A stretch of DNA of 64,000 nt from Venturia oleaginea (Eukaryota; Ascomycota; Dothideomycetes; Venturiales; Venturiaceae), in NCBI GenBank assembly GCA_013176395.1, contig JABMLP010000020.1:992001-1056000 (forward strand). The letters are read 5' to 3'. The notes below the pieces were generated by a model that did no database searches, was not told where the DNA came from, and saw only the letters and a program-made list of their open reading frames with translations. This document shows positions 36,134-48,210 of the stretch, piece by piece. Made by a program: the position numbers and the translations under genes. Positions within the stretch are counted from its first letter, which is position 1. Each line of letters opens with the position of its first letter.

Positions 36134-37193
36134 GGTGAATGGAGTTTATATTAAAAATGGAGTGGTGGTAAAAGCTGTATATCAAGGTCAGCGAAGATCG
36201 TGTGGTGTCTGAGACAACAGGGTCGTCTCGGGACTGGGAAACGGTCTTACCTTTTGTATTAATTGCAACAGTGGACGAGTCCGCGAAGAAAGATGCTGAT
36301 GGATGTAGTTGTATTGTTTATCGAAGAGAACCGCGAGAAAGGACGAGATTAGGTACAACAAGCAGTATCGACGAAGCAAGATGAAGTGGAAAGAGCAGCA
36401 GAGGAAGCGATGTCAAGGGAGAAGCGAGCGAGATAATAACGGCTGGAGCTGGCCGGTGCTTTTATGGAGTGGCGCTCAAGCCCAAATGGGTAAATTATGA
36501 AGAAAAAAGGCAAGCTCTTGGTCCAGAATTGATCTGCAAATGCAATTGATCAGGCATTGTGCCCGCAGAGTGCTGCTAGTGGTGGCAAGCCGCGGAATGC
36601 TCGCCACAGATGCAGCATTTATGCAGTACTAGCTATATCCTACAGCGTATCTTGACCGCAGGCGCAGGTGTACGATAGTTTTGTCCCGGGAACCATCAGA
36701 TGTCGATCAAGGGTTCAGGGGCTGTCAAGAGCTCAGACGCGTCCAACCAGGAAGCTGATTCGTGCAATGGCTCGCTAGGCTTTCTTTTGGCATTGGCATC
36801 TAGCCGTTGTGGGCGAAGAGGCTGGGAGAATGATCCGATGGAGAAGGCTTGCAGCTGAATATTTAGGTTTGGACGAGGTGGGTTTACAGGCACTCGACCC
36901 CGATTCCAGCCCTCCTTATTCCTTATGCCAACCACCGGTGGAGATCTGTCTTGTTTGTCGCCGTTGTTGCCTTTGAATTTGGTGTCGCTGGGACTCCAAG
37001 CTGTGTTGGTGACTCGGTGTCTCTTCATCAGCGCGTGAGCAAAAACTCCGAGTCGGCAGTGGAGCCGCGAACATCTCTCACCTTACCACACTTCTCCCAC
37101 CATTCCCACGGTTGAACTTCACAGGTCACCGAGAACCTACCGTGGACGCCTGGCCTGCAATCCTTGCATCTACTTGCCCTAGATAATGGATGC
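36134..37193. other. Divergent region; one doubtful small frame
   Basis: Holds the promoters of the DUF7707 and ypt35 genes. A 110-codon frame with ATG exists on the minus strand (37028-36696); it is basic, without domain or splice partners, and I give it little weight. Confidence 0.35.
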
Positions 37194-37946
37194 ATGGCTC
37201 TGACGGTCGAAACCAGCAACAATGAAGGCGAAGGTCCGCTCTCGCCACCTTACTGGCAATTGCGGCTGAGGAGCGACTCATCCTTGAGCAGTACGGCCGC
37301 GAAGCAGAAGCGGTTGTCCGGAACTATACGCCTTGAGGACCACACCGAAGAGTCCTCCGAGACGTACAATGCCGTCTGGGCAAAGTCGGTCACCATCGAT
37401 GACTTTACCGTTGTCGGGGCCGGTCTAGGACCAGCCCTTGGCTCCTATGTGGTATGGAACTGTACTGTCGAGACGTTGAATGTAAGTGAAACATAATCTA
37501 CTCCGCCTTTGACTGCTGGGTTCCCCAACGCCAGTAGGCGGGTGGCGAATATCGTGTCCGACCGATCCGTCCTCACCCCATGCCCAGATCATGATTGGGA
37601 GCGGCTTACTTGTGCATGCACGCAGCTGATGTTTCCTCCAGGGTAGCGCAATGAAGCTCCGAAAGCGATATTCCGAGTTCGACAAGTTGCGGAAGAATCT
37701 CGTGAAGACTTTCCCCAGCTGCGGTGCTTCGTTGCCAGAACTGCCCAGGAAGAGTTTCATGCACAGGTTTCAGCCCAAATTTCTGGAACAAAGAAAAGAC
37801 GGCATTGCTTACTTTTTGAAGTTCGTACTGTCTACTGTCCAATATCTCACAACATCAGCTGACCATACAACTACAGCTGCGTGCTACTCAATCCAGAATT
37901 CTCAAGCTCGCCGGTGCTAAAAGAATTTCTCTTTACTCAACTCTAA
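37194..37946 (+). CDS. ypt35: PX-domain protein, Ypt35 type
   Basis: Exons 37194-37481, 37642-37820 and 37877-37946 give 178 residues. Before the PX domain is a Ser-rich N-terminus. The PX domain starts near SYVVWNCTVETLN and carries the phosphoinositide-binding RKRYSEFDKLRKNL, the Pro-rich loop LPELPRKS and RKDGIAYFLNCVLLNPEF. PX domains bind PI3P on endosomes and vacuoles; yeast Ypt35 recruits Vps13 there (family knowledge). Small size and PX-only build fit Ypt35. The third exon is short (23 codons) and its donor (GTTCGT) is weaker than the rest. Confidence 0.88.
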
Positions 37947-38659
37947 AAGAGCCGAGACTCATCAAGACTCACGCGCAACGAATGATTGGCATTGAGGAAT
38001 GTCAGATTTAGATAATTGTACGAAGAGAAGCGCGGCTACACATAATCCTCAAAACCCGTCATCATCCCTGCACATCACAATGACACAAGATATACACGAC
38101 GTCTTCTCGCTGTCCGAGACCATTTCCTTGCATAACGTGCATTGAGAAACCCCTCACTTGCAGCTCAGGCTACAAACGTCGCAACAAGCCGACGACACAA
38201 GACAGGTGTCCAACTCGATGGTTCTCCCTATTCACTCCACGCCCGTAAGGCAACCACCAATATGCTGGTGTGTGCCAGCAAATACGCCTTCTTCTGAATA
38301 GCATATTTTCTATTCAAAACTGACTTCGCAACGTTCCGGGCTTTGCCCCGACGAAAGACTCGAATTTTTGCGAAATCGATTGCGATATAGAGAAGTTCCG
38401 CCCAATTTAGTTGTTCTTCCCGGGCAATGAAGGAAGGAATCTATAGTGCAGATACCAATCTCATACACATTCCCATCTTCAGCTACGATATCCAACAATT
38501 CCACTTATGACCTCACGTATCAAGCAGTCAAGTTAAAGTCCGAAGAGCTGTGTATCCCGCATTCATGTCGCGTCCATCACCTAGCAACACATCTCCACCT
38601 TTACGTTCCCTCCTCCTACTTCTCCCCGAATTCCTCATCTCTTCCCTTTTCTCCCTTCC
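37947..38659. other. Intergenic, no gene recognised
   Basis: Convergent 3' flanks; plus-strand frames at 38446-38876 are low-complexity shadows of the antisense gene. Confidence 0.45.
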
Positions 38660-39400
38660 CTACTTCCTCCCCGACCTCCCACCCCAGCTCTTAACAACCT
38701 TCCCCACCCCCTTCAGCCCCGTCCCAAGCAAAACACACCCAACCACAATCCCCAAAAACAAAAGCGGACTGAATATGAACAGAATTTTCATAACGTCGTG
38801 TTGCGTATTCACAACGACGCCTTCTATTCCCATTGTCGGAGGCGGCGTGTACGTTGTTCTTGTCCCGTTTTTATAGGTTATTACGGCGAGGGTGAGTGTC
38901 TTTGTGCCGTGCATGTAGGTTTGGTAGGTTGTTTTTGAGGAAGGAGTGTGTGTTTTGGGAGGTGGAGGAGGAGGTGAGGAGGGTTTGGTATGTGGGTTTT
39001 CGTCGGTTTGCAAGTCTTCTGCGTTGATTTTTGGGTCTGCGTTGATGTCGGGTTTCTTTGCGTTGTTATCCGGGTCCTCAGTGATGGCGGGGTTTGCTTT
39101 GGTGTAGGGCTCTCCGTCGCGATTGGATTCGGACTCGCTGTTGAGACCGGGTTTGACATTAGAGGCCGCTTTGGCGTTGGGACCGGTCTTGTCGCTGGGT
39201 TCTGTGGTGCCGGTGGGGTCTAGTTTCTCGGAACTGGCCTTAACATTGGAGTCTGCCTTGCCAATGGTATCGAGATGAACAGGTGGTTCGGGATGGACAG
39301 CCGGTTCCGGACGGACCTTGAAATCGGAATCGCTTCGTACTCGGACCGTGAAAGAGGAAGGAACAGGCGAAGGATCGTATGGTAGTAGTTGTAAGTACAT
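38660..39400 (-). CDS. Uncertain single-pass membrane protein, Pro/Asp/Asn-rich
   Basis: 246 codons from ATG 39400, open and without introns. About 190 residues of Asp/Pro/Asn/Lys-rich low complexity contain loose repeats (NADPKINAEDL, KPDINADP), followed by a basic segment, one clear transmembrane helix (ILFIFSPLLFLGIVVGCVLLG) and a basic end (SWGGRSGRK). The opposite strand is also open in places and the frame continues upstream into another possible exon (39609-39420, AAGNNPG), so the true start is unclear. No family recognised. Confidence 0.45.
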   Translation of the reverse strand: MYLQLLPYDPSPVPSSFTVRVRSDSDFKVRPEPAVHPEPPVHLDTIGKADSNVKASSEKLDPTGTTEPSDKTGPNAKAASNVKPGLNSESESNRDGEPYTKANPAITEDPDNNAKKPDINADPKINAEDLQTDENPHTKPSSPPPPPPKTHTPSSKTTYQTYMHGTKTLTLAVITYKNGTRTTYTPPPTMGIEGVVVNTQHDVMKILFIFSPLLFLGIVVGCVLLGTGLKGVGKVVKSWGGRSGRK

Positions 39401-40188
39401 ATTCGCGGATGAGAAGTGGCTGTGGCACGACCTGGATTATTCCCAGCTGCCGAGATGACCATGTGCGCGATCAATCGATCAGGAAAAACTGAAGTCTCGA
39501 GATGCGTGACTATGTTGGTGCCGAGGAGCTGAACCAGAGACGACCTGACAGCAAAAAGACAATGTTCAGGGTGTGTGGCTGCCATTATTGCATTCTCATG
39601 GTACTCCAACGTTGTCTGAGCAATTTATTGCTCAAGAAATTGGAAAGGAGGGTCACGGTGTGATACACTTTTCGGTTCCAAACGGGTTCTCAGCCTTGCG
39701 CGTTGGATGTAATGTCTTTTGTCTATTACGATCTGGCTTATCTTTTTCTGTCGTCATGGTCGGATTGTTCTGTGTGTATCTTTCGGCATGAGTTCGATCA
39801 TTTTCTGGCACTCCTAGCCAGGATTTTTGCCTAGAAATTTTGACAGCGTCGATGCTGCTTTGAGAATGTTGGATGCAATGGGTATTTTCTTGGCGGCAGT
39901 TGTATCGAGCTTCAACGTGCATCGAAATGTGTTTCTTGAGAATAAGTGGTGTTGAGTTTGGTGGGTGTATCTTCAGGGTTTCCTTGCTCTTCGCTTTCAA
40001 GCGTTTGGCTCTAGGGTCAATTTCACAAGAGGTGAGTGCCCCACTTATTTCGAACGTTCTTCCTCCCTTTTCTTGGCTTTTGAATTCCGCTCTTTCCCAT
40101 CTCTGCTGTTTTTCCAGCTTGACTCGTTCCTTTTGCTATCGTTCTTCATCCTGTGGCGATTTTCTCCACGCTCTCCACCTCTCAAGTC
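39401..40188. other. Intergenic; 3' flank of the CorA remnant
   Basis: A possible upstream exon of the membrane protein lies at about 39420-39609; otherwise nothing recognised. Confidence 0.35.
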
Positions 40189-42480
40189 TCAGACTCCAGT
40201 ATACGACACTCCCACTATAACGTAGAAGATAACTGCGCCAACGATCACAGTCCGCCATTTTGCCCGATCTCCAGTTGGAACATCAATGTTCATTCCGAAG
40301 ACCTAAGTAAGGAAGCTTAGAGGGATGAAGAGGAAGGCCAATTGTGTGAGTCGTTTTACACTCTGATTCTGTTTGATTCCCAGTCTAGATTCCTCCCAAT
40401 GAGAGCATGCTTGCTTTATGGCCGATTTGAGTGCGTCGGTACTGGTCAACGAATTCATATCTGTCGCGAAGATATTTGAGGTCTGCGATTATGTTTGGCT
40501 GCCCATCACCCGTCGCGCTGCTAGAGCCGAAGAATACTTGTGCAGAGATGTAAAGGTCTTGAACCGCTCGTAGACTAATGAAGAATTGTTCCGTAGCATC
40601 ATATCCGAAACCATGATCGTGCATCACAGCTTCTGCTATTGATTCATATTGGGAACGTCTCGACAGGAAGAAGTGCGTTGCGATCAACCGGACAAAAGGA
40701 GCCATCAGTTGTTGATGGCGTGTTTGAGCTGCAGCAAGGTCTGCTAACGAGGGTCGAAGTAGAGATTGGAAGAGCAAGTGGGAGAGGTCCTGTGGAAAGT
40801 TCTCTTGAGATGCGAGATCTCTCACCTAACCGATGGTCGTCGAGAAATTCTGAAGATAATCCCAATAGTCGTGCAACACAACTAACACTATCGCCCAGTC
40901 AGTTTTGGATTCAGGAGCAGACGCTCCCATACGCCAAGAAAAGGCAAGACCGACACAATTTTTGATTCGGATATCTTCTATTTGAGCAAAGTTGGCATGC
41001 CAGAGTGACTCTTTCCCTCCTTGTTTTGACAACAAATATTCCACGCTCTGAAGGAAATGCTTCACCCAGATTAGAGTCCGCGAGCTGCAGAAACATCTCT
41101 GGATCGACAGGGAATTGGTCTGCGATTGCTGAAAGCAGGCAGGAAACGGGAGGGATTCCGAGGTCTCCGTAGAAGTGTGAGCTACAGAGGACGAGTATCC
41201 GAAATTCTGAAGAATGCACTTTCAGGACGTCGCTAGTTTCGACTACTACGAGGGAATAAAGCTTAGAATCAGAGCGGTTACAATTATATATCAGCTCAAG
41301 TGCTGACCCTCCCGCCGCCAAAGGCTTGAATTATAGCAAGTCCACGTCAACTGAACAATTTCCATCAGGTGCCTTGTGCAGATTCTTCGCGGCAATTCTT
41401 TCACAACGTTTATCGATCGTCGCAAGGCGGTCGATGGACGACAAGACTGTTGATGTGGATGCCGGCAGGGAGGTAGTGCTCATTGTAGTGGTGAAGATGC
41501 AATAACGAAAAACACGAAGAAGAGGAACTGAGGCCATACGAGCCTTTTGTAAGGTTTGCGTGTGGCTTGCATTCGCGAGGCGATAAGAGAGAGCCATATG
41601 CAGCTCAGCATACCCTATCCAATCAAAACACCTCTCGCGTACAGCATCCTTGTGCATTTGTTTTATCGAGCCGTCCTGTTGGATGCTGCCAGCATTTGAT
41701 GATGCCTGCACCATCCTCAAAGTCGAATTGGTACTCGTATCCCAAGATAAGGACTGTCACTTCATCATCGATATTGAAAAAGTTCTGTCAATCTTCAAAA
41801 CTCGAATTGCCAGGAAATTATCGCTGTCGAAAGTGTTTTCCATTCTGGTCTGTGGCGGGTCTTGAAATTCTGCACGGGCTTCCGGTTTATACTCTTCGAG
41901 TTCGTCCGGGCAACAATAGTTGTCTCCTACATCCTCTCAAGCTCCAACGCATCGTGGTTCTTCTCTGTCCTGTCCATTCTCTTCTCTTCAACCACTCATC
42001 TTCTACGTCGTCTTTCTCCCGTCGCCAATATTGATGTGCTTTTTCATTATTCGACAGTTCGAGATAGAGTTGGGAATCCCTTGAATCTAATGTCCATTCG
42101 AGAAAGGCAAAACCACAAAAGCAACCGTGAGCGTTTGCTTCGATGAGTGATAGGATTGACGAGCCAATCGTGGTGCTCGACCCTCAAAGCCTGTCTTTTG
42201 GACGGTTTGAATAATTAATTCATAATCCGAAGATACTCCTCTTGCTTGAAACACCTCTCACACACGAGATGGGCGATGGATGCTTCGACTTGGCGATGTT
42301 CGGAATGGCATGCTGTGCTGCAAGTGCAGACCATTCCAACGCATTCCTCATGGATACACGCTTTGAATGCGGTAAGTGATCCTCATACTGCAGTCGTGGT
42401 CTAGTCGGAGGATTGTCGAGGAAGAGGAGCTTCACGGTGCGACAAATACGTGGCAAGAGCGCGGTTATCAAGCTGCCAAC
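40189..42480 (-). pseudogene. Broken CorA-like Mg2+ transporter family gene
   Basis: Family landmarks run in order on the minus strand but in changing frames: FYGDLGIPPVSCLL and DPEMFLQLADSN (about 41200-41080), NCVGLAFSWRMG (about 40950), HFFLSRRSQYESI (about 40660), DLKYLRDRYEFVDQYRRTQIGHKASMLSLGG (ends 40388), then FLFIPLSFLT, a stop, and the CorA signature GMN (VFGMN, about 40298) with a second membrane segment to the stop at 40189-40191. Lesions: TAA 41331-41333, TAG 40826-40828, TAG 40303-40305, frame changes near 41050 and 40390. All three stops fit CAA or CAG changed to TAA/TAG. Upstream coding-like pieces to about 42480 may be the N-terminal part; that extension is uncertain. Introns could explain some shifts, but not the stops. 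Confidence 0.8.
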
Positions 42481-44564
42481 ACTCTCGGGAAAATTCGGTA
42501 CCGGATCGAGCGTGAGGCTCTCATCGCGATGGCGCTAAATTATTGCCAGACGCCAGTCGTTCCCCCAGTCCTTTCCCAACATGATTGGAAGGCGGCATGG
42601 GGGTGTTTCTTATCGGGTCTTCCCGCTGTTTGAGCAAGGTAACTGGTGGGGCGTTAGCTCAGATCCGCAAACCTGAATCTGGAGATGGACAGCGAGCTAA
42701 GCAGATGATTGTGGAGGTCTGCAGGGGCGTTCGGCTTCCCCAGATTTTTCAAAAGCAAGAATCTTGCATCGTATAATTGACGGTGAAGTATGTGTGAGCT
42801 GATGGTGGTATGAGTGCTGTAGATAGCCGGGGACAAACGATAGGAGTGGGCCAAGCGACTCCTTGGAGCAACATTAGGTCTAGAGTGAATGGATGGTTGA
42901 ATGCCAGATCAGATTTCAAGTAGGATGGTGTTACAGATCAGATTGACCACCTCGTCGGAAGCAGACTTCACTGCCAGATTCGGATGGCCATGAACGTTGC
43001 ACCACGTTGTTTGTCCGCTCTCTGTTCGGCCCGCTATGAGTGGTCAACAGCCTCAAGAGCAAGCAAGATGCTCGAACCAATAGCAGCGATAATCGATGCT
43101 TGTATAGTATTAGTTAGGTACCAAGCGGTAGGCTCGGTCGTGCAAAACACGCGAGTATACTTCTTGGCGGCGATGCAGGTACAGATGTTGATTGACCTTC
43201 TTCTCCGTTGGCTCTGATGTTAGTAGCTTTGTGGGCTTGTTGAAAATTCCGAGTGTCATGCCTTTGAGCTTTGAGACAAACAGCTCTGAATTGACGGCGA
43301 GACGTGACGTTGGCCACATGCCGTCGAATTTAGTGCCCAAATTTGTCAAATCTATCCCTTCCTGCTTTCTCATGTAGAAATACACGATATTACCGCAGAT
43401 GGAGGCGTGGAGGTGGACGGCTGGGCACAAAAAATTGCAGGATTGATGGATGGACGTTGTCACGTCGAAAACATAATTCGCCGTGGGGGCGATATTGGTA
43501 AGAAGACTTACGGAGAAAAATGGCGCAGCGCTGTCATCACCCAATCATATTACTATGATAACAGGTTACAGGTTTCACGTTTGTGTGGAGAGGCCAAGCC
43601 ACACGGCGGAAGGCTACCCATCTGACCCCGAGCCAAACTGAAATTCGAGAGAGACTTTTGTTGAAGGCCAAGAGCAGAGATTTTTCCATCCAATGCGTAT
43701 TTCCAGGGATTGTTGAGAGCTTTCAAGCAGTGCCAATTGCCATGCTCGCTGACAGGGAATTGTCCATGCTCTAGTTGTGACAAAGGCTCGGTTTCTCGTG
43801 GTCAGAAGTATTACTTTACTTGCCGGGCTGACTAGAACCTTGGCCGGTAACATTTACAGCGGTAAACTCACGACAATTAACAGTATCAAGATCAGTCCTG
43901 GGAGAATGATCGAATCATGATTTTGGATTGCTTATCAGTTACTTCAATGCTATTCGTGGCTGGTGACGTTGCACAACGGATATTTGGGTCTCTGCATGCA
44001 CGAAGAAAGGCTGGCGGCCAAGCTATGGAATTTTCTAGGCTCATGCAGGTTCAGCACCTCCGTAGGTCGGACAGCGTATCGCATCGCCGCTCATTCAATC
44101 GCGTGCCTACATCGTGCCCCGGCTATCACGGTGTTCCTGCCTTTGGCTTGGGCCAGAAGCATCGTGGAAGCAGCTGGGTGGATGGGTGGAGGAAGGAAGT
44201 AGGAGATGGGGAAACAAAGACAAACAGACTCTCCGAGGGGTTTGTAGATTGGTGTGCATCAAGCCACTCGTGATAGGCTAGCCAACTGAACGACTTGTTC
44301 TGTGCTACATGCGGGGATGGATGGAATATTTGAGCGAAGACTAGCATTATCGGTCGAGCTGCCGCATTGGCTTTTGGAGTTATCCCACGGTGTTAAAGGG
44401 CCCAAAGTTCCAGAATCCTAGCAAGTGTTGGGGCTGCCATATTATTTGCGATATATAAGTCCTCCATCTCCCTCCCTGCCATCTCACAATTCACCGCCTC
44501 CTCTCCTTCGAGAAGTAACAAACACCATCCCACTTCCACAACACAACTTGACCTCACCATCACA
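42481..44564. other. Intergenic; possible degraded coding pieces, glnA promoter
   Basis: On the minus strand 42654-42780 (NLGKPNAPADLHNHLLSSL) and 43110-43544 read as plausible protein but without good starts or domains. A TATA-like GATATATAAG lies at about 44449-44458, about 110 bp upstream of the glutamine synthetase ATG, followed by a CT-rich leader. Confidence 0.4.
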
Positions 44565-46197
44565 ATGGCTGTACGTCAAGCCCCGCCGTCTCGTTCCAAC
44601 TCTGTATACCGGACAATGAGGCTGACCCAACCATCAGGAAAGCAACCCCCTCATGATTTCCAGGAACTCAATCGTGAGCCAATCTCGAGCTCCTGAAGCT
44701 TCGAAGTCCAAACTAACCTCAAGTCCAGCTTGAGAAGTACCGAAAGCTCGACCAGCGCGGTCAGATCACTGCCGAGTACGTGTGGATAGATGCTTCAGGC
44801 GGTGTCCGCTCCAAGAGCAGAGTACGTACCCTCCCTTCCTTCGCGCGTCTACATCCCTTTTCACATGTCCTCAAACGGTATGCCTCGATCGAGTCAGATG
44901 GGTATCTCACGAGCAGCAAGCATACGACACGATAATGGCTGCTCTGAGTCAGTGGGATTTTTATGTTTCCTGCCCCGCTTCTCAAGCTTTCAGTTTTACT
45001 TTTTTAGCCGTTATCGCCGGGACTCTGCGATAACATCGTGAAGCACCACTTGACGACAAAGACACCGCCCCCGAGCCGGAACTCGCCTCTGCCCCTCACT
45101 GAAATTCTCAATCGATCCTCACATACGTTAAATTTGTGATTGGACAAAGATAGCTAACATGAACTCCTCGACAGACTCTCCCAAAGAAGATCTCCAACGT
45201 TTCAGAGCTCCCAGAATGGAACTTCGACGGCTCCTCGACTGGCCAAGCGCCGGGTGACAACTCCGATGTCTACCTCCGTCCCGTCGCATTCTACCCAGAT
45301 CCCATTAGATTGGGCGACAACATTCTCGTCATGACCGAGACCTGGATGTCCGACGGAAAGCCAAATGCTTACAACTTCCGTCACGATGCCGCTGTCGTCA
45401 TGGAGAAGCACAAGGACGAGGGATACTGGTTCGGTCTCGAGCAGGAATACACTCTTCTCGGTGCTGACGGCTGGCCATATGGATGGCCAAAGAACGGCTT
45501 CCCAGCTCCCCAGGGTCCATACTACTGCGGTGTCGGAACTGGCAAGGTTGTCGCTCGTGATATCGTCGAGGCTCACTACAAGGCTTGCTTGTATGCCAAC
45601 ATTCAGATCTCCGGAACCAACGCTGAGGTTATGCCAGCACAGTGGGAGTACCAAGTCGGTCCATGCTCCGGTATCGAACTTGGTGACCAGCTCTGGATGT
45701 CCCGATTCCTCTTACACCGTGTTGCGGAAGAGTTCGGTGCCAAGGTCACATTCGCACCAAAGCCAATTCCAGGTGACTGGAATGGTGCTGGTCTTCACTC
45801 CAACGTCTCTACCACTGCCATGCGTGCTGAGGGTGGCATGAAGGTCATGGAGGCTGCAATGGAGAAGCTCGCTGCCCGTCATAAAGAGCATATGGAGGTC
45901 TACGGAGAGGACAACAACCTCCGCATGACAGGTGCCCACGAGACTGCTTCTTTCGACAAATTCTCATGGGGTATCGCTAACCGTGGTGCCTCAGTCCGTA
46001 TCAACCGCGCTTGCGCCGAGGAGGGCAAGGGTTACTTTGAGGACCGTCGCCCAGCATCCAACGCGGATCCATACCAGATCACCGGTATCATTGTCGAGAC
46101 CATCTCTGGCAAGGCCGAGGGTGCCGACATGGTCAAGAAGGTCAAGGAGGCACAAGCTGTCGATACCGAGACCGAGATTGTCACCAAGAAGCCATAG
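44565..46197 (+). CDS. glnA: Glutamine synthetase
   Basis: Four coding exons: 44565-44570 (only ATG GCT), 44638-44673, 44729-44821 and 45175-46197, giving 385 residues. Conserved GS sequence is plain: [33 protein letters not shown], the ATP-site [34 protein letters not shown] and [12 protein letters not shown]. The enzyme makes glutamine from glutamate, ammonia and ATP, the main entry of ammonium into metabolism, and acts in the cytosol as a eukaryotic type II (decameric) form. The third intron is 353 bp, far longer than the others in the window. Start chosen because MA-ESNPL matches the usual fungal N-terminus across two tiny exons. Confidence 0.97.
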
Positions 46198-47587
46198 ACA
46201 GCTCATGGACTCTTGGAGGACGATTTGAAACTCTGAAAATTACAAAACACAAAAACCCCCGAAGAAGAAGGATGGGGTTACGATATCTCCCTTTCCTTGA
46301 TACCACCATCTTCATGGCACGATAGATGAGCACACCATTTGGATCTTTGGGGCCTGTATCACGAATCACACATTATACCTCCACAACAGTGTAGATTACA
46401 ATATTTTGATAGCCCTTGCCAATGTTATGATACCACGCGCACTCAGAATACGATCCAGTCTATGTACGTGTCAACTCAGACTATTCCGTTGCCGATATTT
46501 TTTGATCGTGTTACTTATCAGTCAGCTGCTTCGTCCAATTACTCATCGCACTTTTGATAAAGATAGCTTTTCTCCAACCCTTCCAAAAGTCGAATTAGCA
46601 CCTCTTGTCCAAGTACCTCGATTCAACAACAATGCCAAAAATTTCCTGGCAATTTTGTGTTACAAAAGTCGTTGGAAGGGAATCGATATGGGATCTTCAG
46701 TTTGTGCGTGTCAGACCAATGTTAGTATGGTTGTAAGACGAAGAATCGATATGGGCGTGGTGTTTATGTATTCTTGGATGCAAAATGAATACCAATTTGC
46801 TGCTGGTTCGAGGTCGTTTTGGAGATAAATGATGCGCTGTACATTTGCTACTGCTACGAATTGGTACGAAAGTTTTTGTGTAAACGCATGTAATTTTTTT
46901 AATTTTTTTAATTTTGGGGGGGGGGGGGGGGGAAGGGGGATAGTGAGAAGAAGGAGAATGACAGCTGTTGCAGGATTTTTCGCCGAGAGGTAGTCCAGAG
47001 TGATCTGATAGTAGAGTGATTGAAGACTCACTGTTTTTGACTTGGAATACGAGACTTGCTGAATTGTTGGCGATGTGGTTTTCGATCTCGGGCGTTGGAA
47101 TCTTGGAACTTGAAGTAGGGTTTCGATTTCGAGACTGTTGATTAGTTACGAATTGATGGTATCGATGTGGTGCAGGTTTAGCGCCTATGCGTAAGTAAGC
47201 AGGAAATTTGAAGTTGCGAATTTCTTCATGAGGAGAAGCAAAATCGCGGCCCGTCTTTGCACTCTTTCTCTAGATGTAAAGCTAGGCCGAGATATAAAAG
47301 GCGCAATGTCCAATTGGGGCCGTTAGTTCTCACACCACAACTTGAGAATCCGTTCTGACTTTAATTCTGGGACAAGCCCGTCATCAAGACTGCCAATCGA
47401 TGTCAAAGAGCAAAAACCAATGATTGTACCGAACAAAATTGCATTTGACTTCCCCTCCTCCGCCCTTGTCATTGAGATAGCAGCTGCCTCATTCCTCTAT
47501 ATCCATAATATGTACACATGCGCCCATCGTCTAGTTCCCTGAATGACCGATGATTGGTTGGAGAGTATTTAGAGGTGGTGGTTGGAA
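46198..47587. other. Intergenic with a T-run/G-run tract
   Basis: About 46890-46933 is T-rich with ATTTTTTTA units, then a run of 15 or more G. No gene recognised on either strand. Convergent 3' flanks of glnA and cox9 meet here. Confidence 0.5.
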
Positions 47588-48003
47588 TCAGACGGTACCG
47601 AGTGCCTTTGCCCGTTTGTCTTCGAGCTTCTGGTAAAATGCATCGCGCTTTCGGACAGCTGGGATGTGATAACCTGGAGAATGCGGTGTTAGGTGTGTGG
47701 CCTGCTGCGAGTTTTGTAGGAGTTATCGGATTGCGGTTGCTACTTACCGTACCACCAGGCGTATCCGCCGGAGAGTCCGAGACCTGTAATTGTGCGTCAG
47801 CTGAAGGGCTCTCAGAGATCTTTTAGGACAGTCGTATAGCGTAGGGAAAGCTTTGTAGCTGTTCGTTCGTGTGGTGAGGACTAACCGAAGGCTACGCTGA
47901 GGTCGAGCACGAGGCCCCGTCGGAGCATCTAGAAAGGGTCAGTCGAGATCTTAGAGGTGTCAATTGGTATGGTACGTACGCCGGTGATTGGTTTGATTGC
48001 CAT
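47588..48003 (-). CDS. cox9: Cytochrome c oxidase subunit Cox9 / COX7A-like
   Basis: Four short exons, 48003-47980, 47928-47886, 47783-47748 and 47673-47588, join to 62 residues: MAIKPITG, MLRRGLVLDLSVAFG, LGLSGGYAWWYG, YHIPAVRKRDAFYQKLEDKRA and a short tail. This matches the small complex IV subunit of fungi called Cox9 (subunit VIIa), with one membrane helix (LVLDLSVAFGLGLSGGYAWW) and a charged matrix- or intermembrane-side tail. All introns have GT-AG ends. No single exon exceeds 29 codons, so the gene is easy to miss. Divergent from coq6. Confidence 0.93.
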
Positions 48004-48210
48004 CGTAATAGTTGTGAGGTTGTCAGCGTGGAGAGTTGCTGTATATCTTAAGAATAGAAGGTTGTCGTCTTGCGTGGAGTGAGAAGTCGGATAATTACGG
48101 GCTTAGTCACTCACGTCCAGGACTGGAAACTTCATGCAGGTGGAGAGCATCATGACTATTATTTAGATCTAAACCACAACGGCTCAATTTCGTCTGAAGT
48201 GCCCATTGAG
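48004..48210. promoter_or_regulatory. 207-bp divergent promoter, cox9 / coq6
   Basis: The start codons of the two respiratory genes face away across 207 bp, so shared regulation is plausible. No known site was identified with confidence. Confidence 0.55.

Noticed and set aside
36696..37028. 110-codon minus-strand ORF with ATG
   Set aside because: No domain, splice partner or signal; basic low-information protein.
42655..42740. tRNA-like GGGGCGTTAGCTCAGAT at about 42655
   Set aside because: Resembles an A box, but there is no cloverleaf and no proper B box at the right distance; the other strand reads as coding-like sequence.
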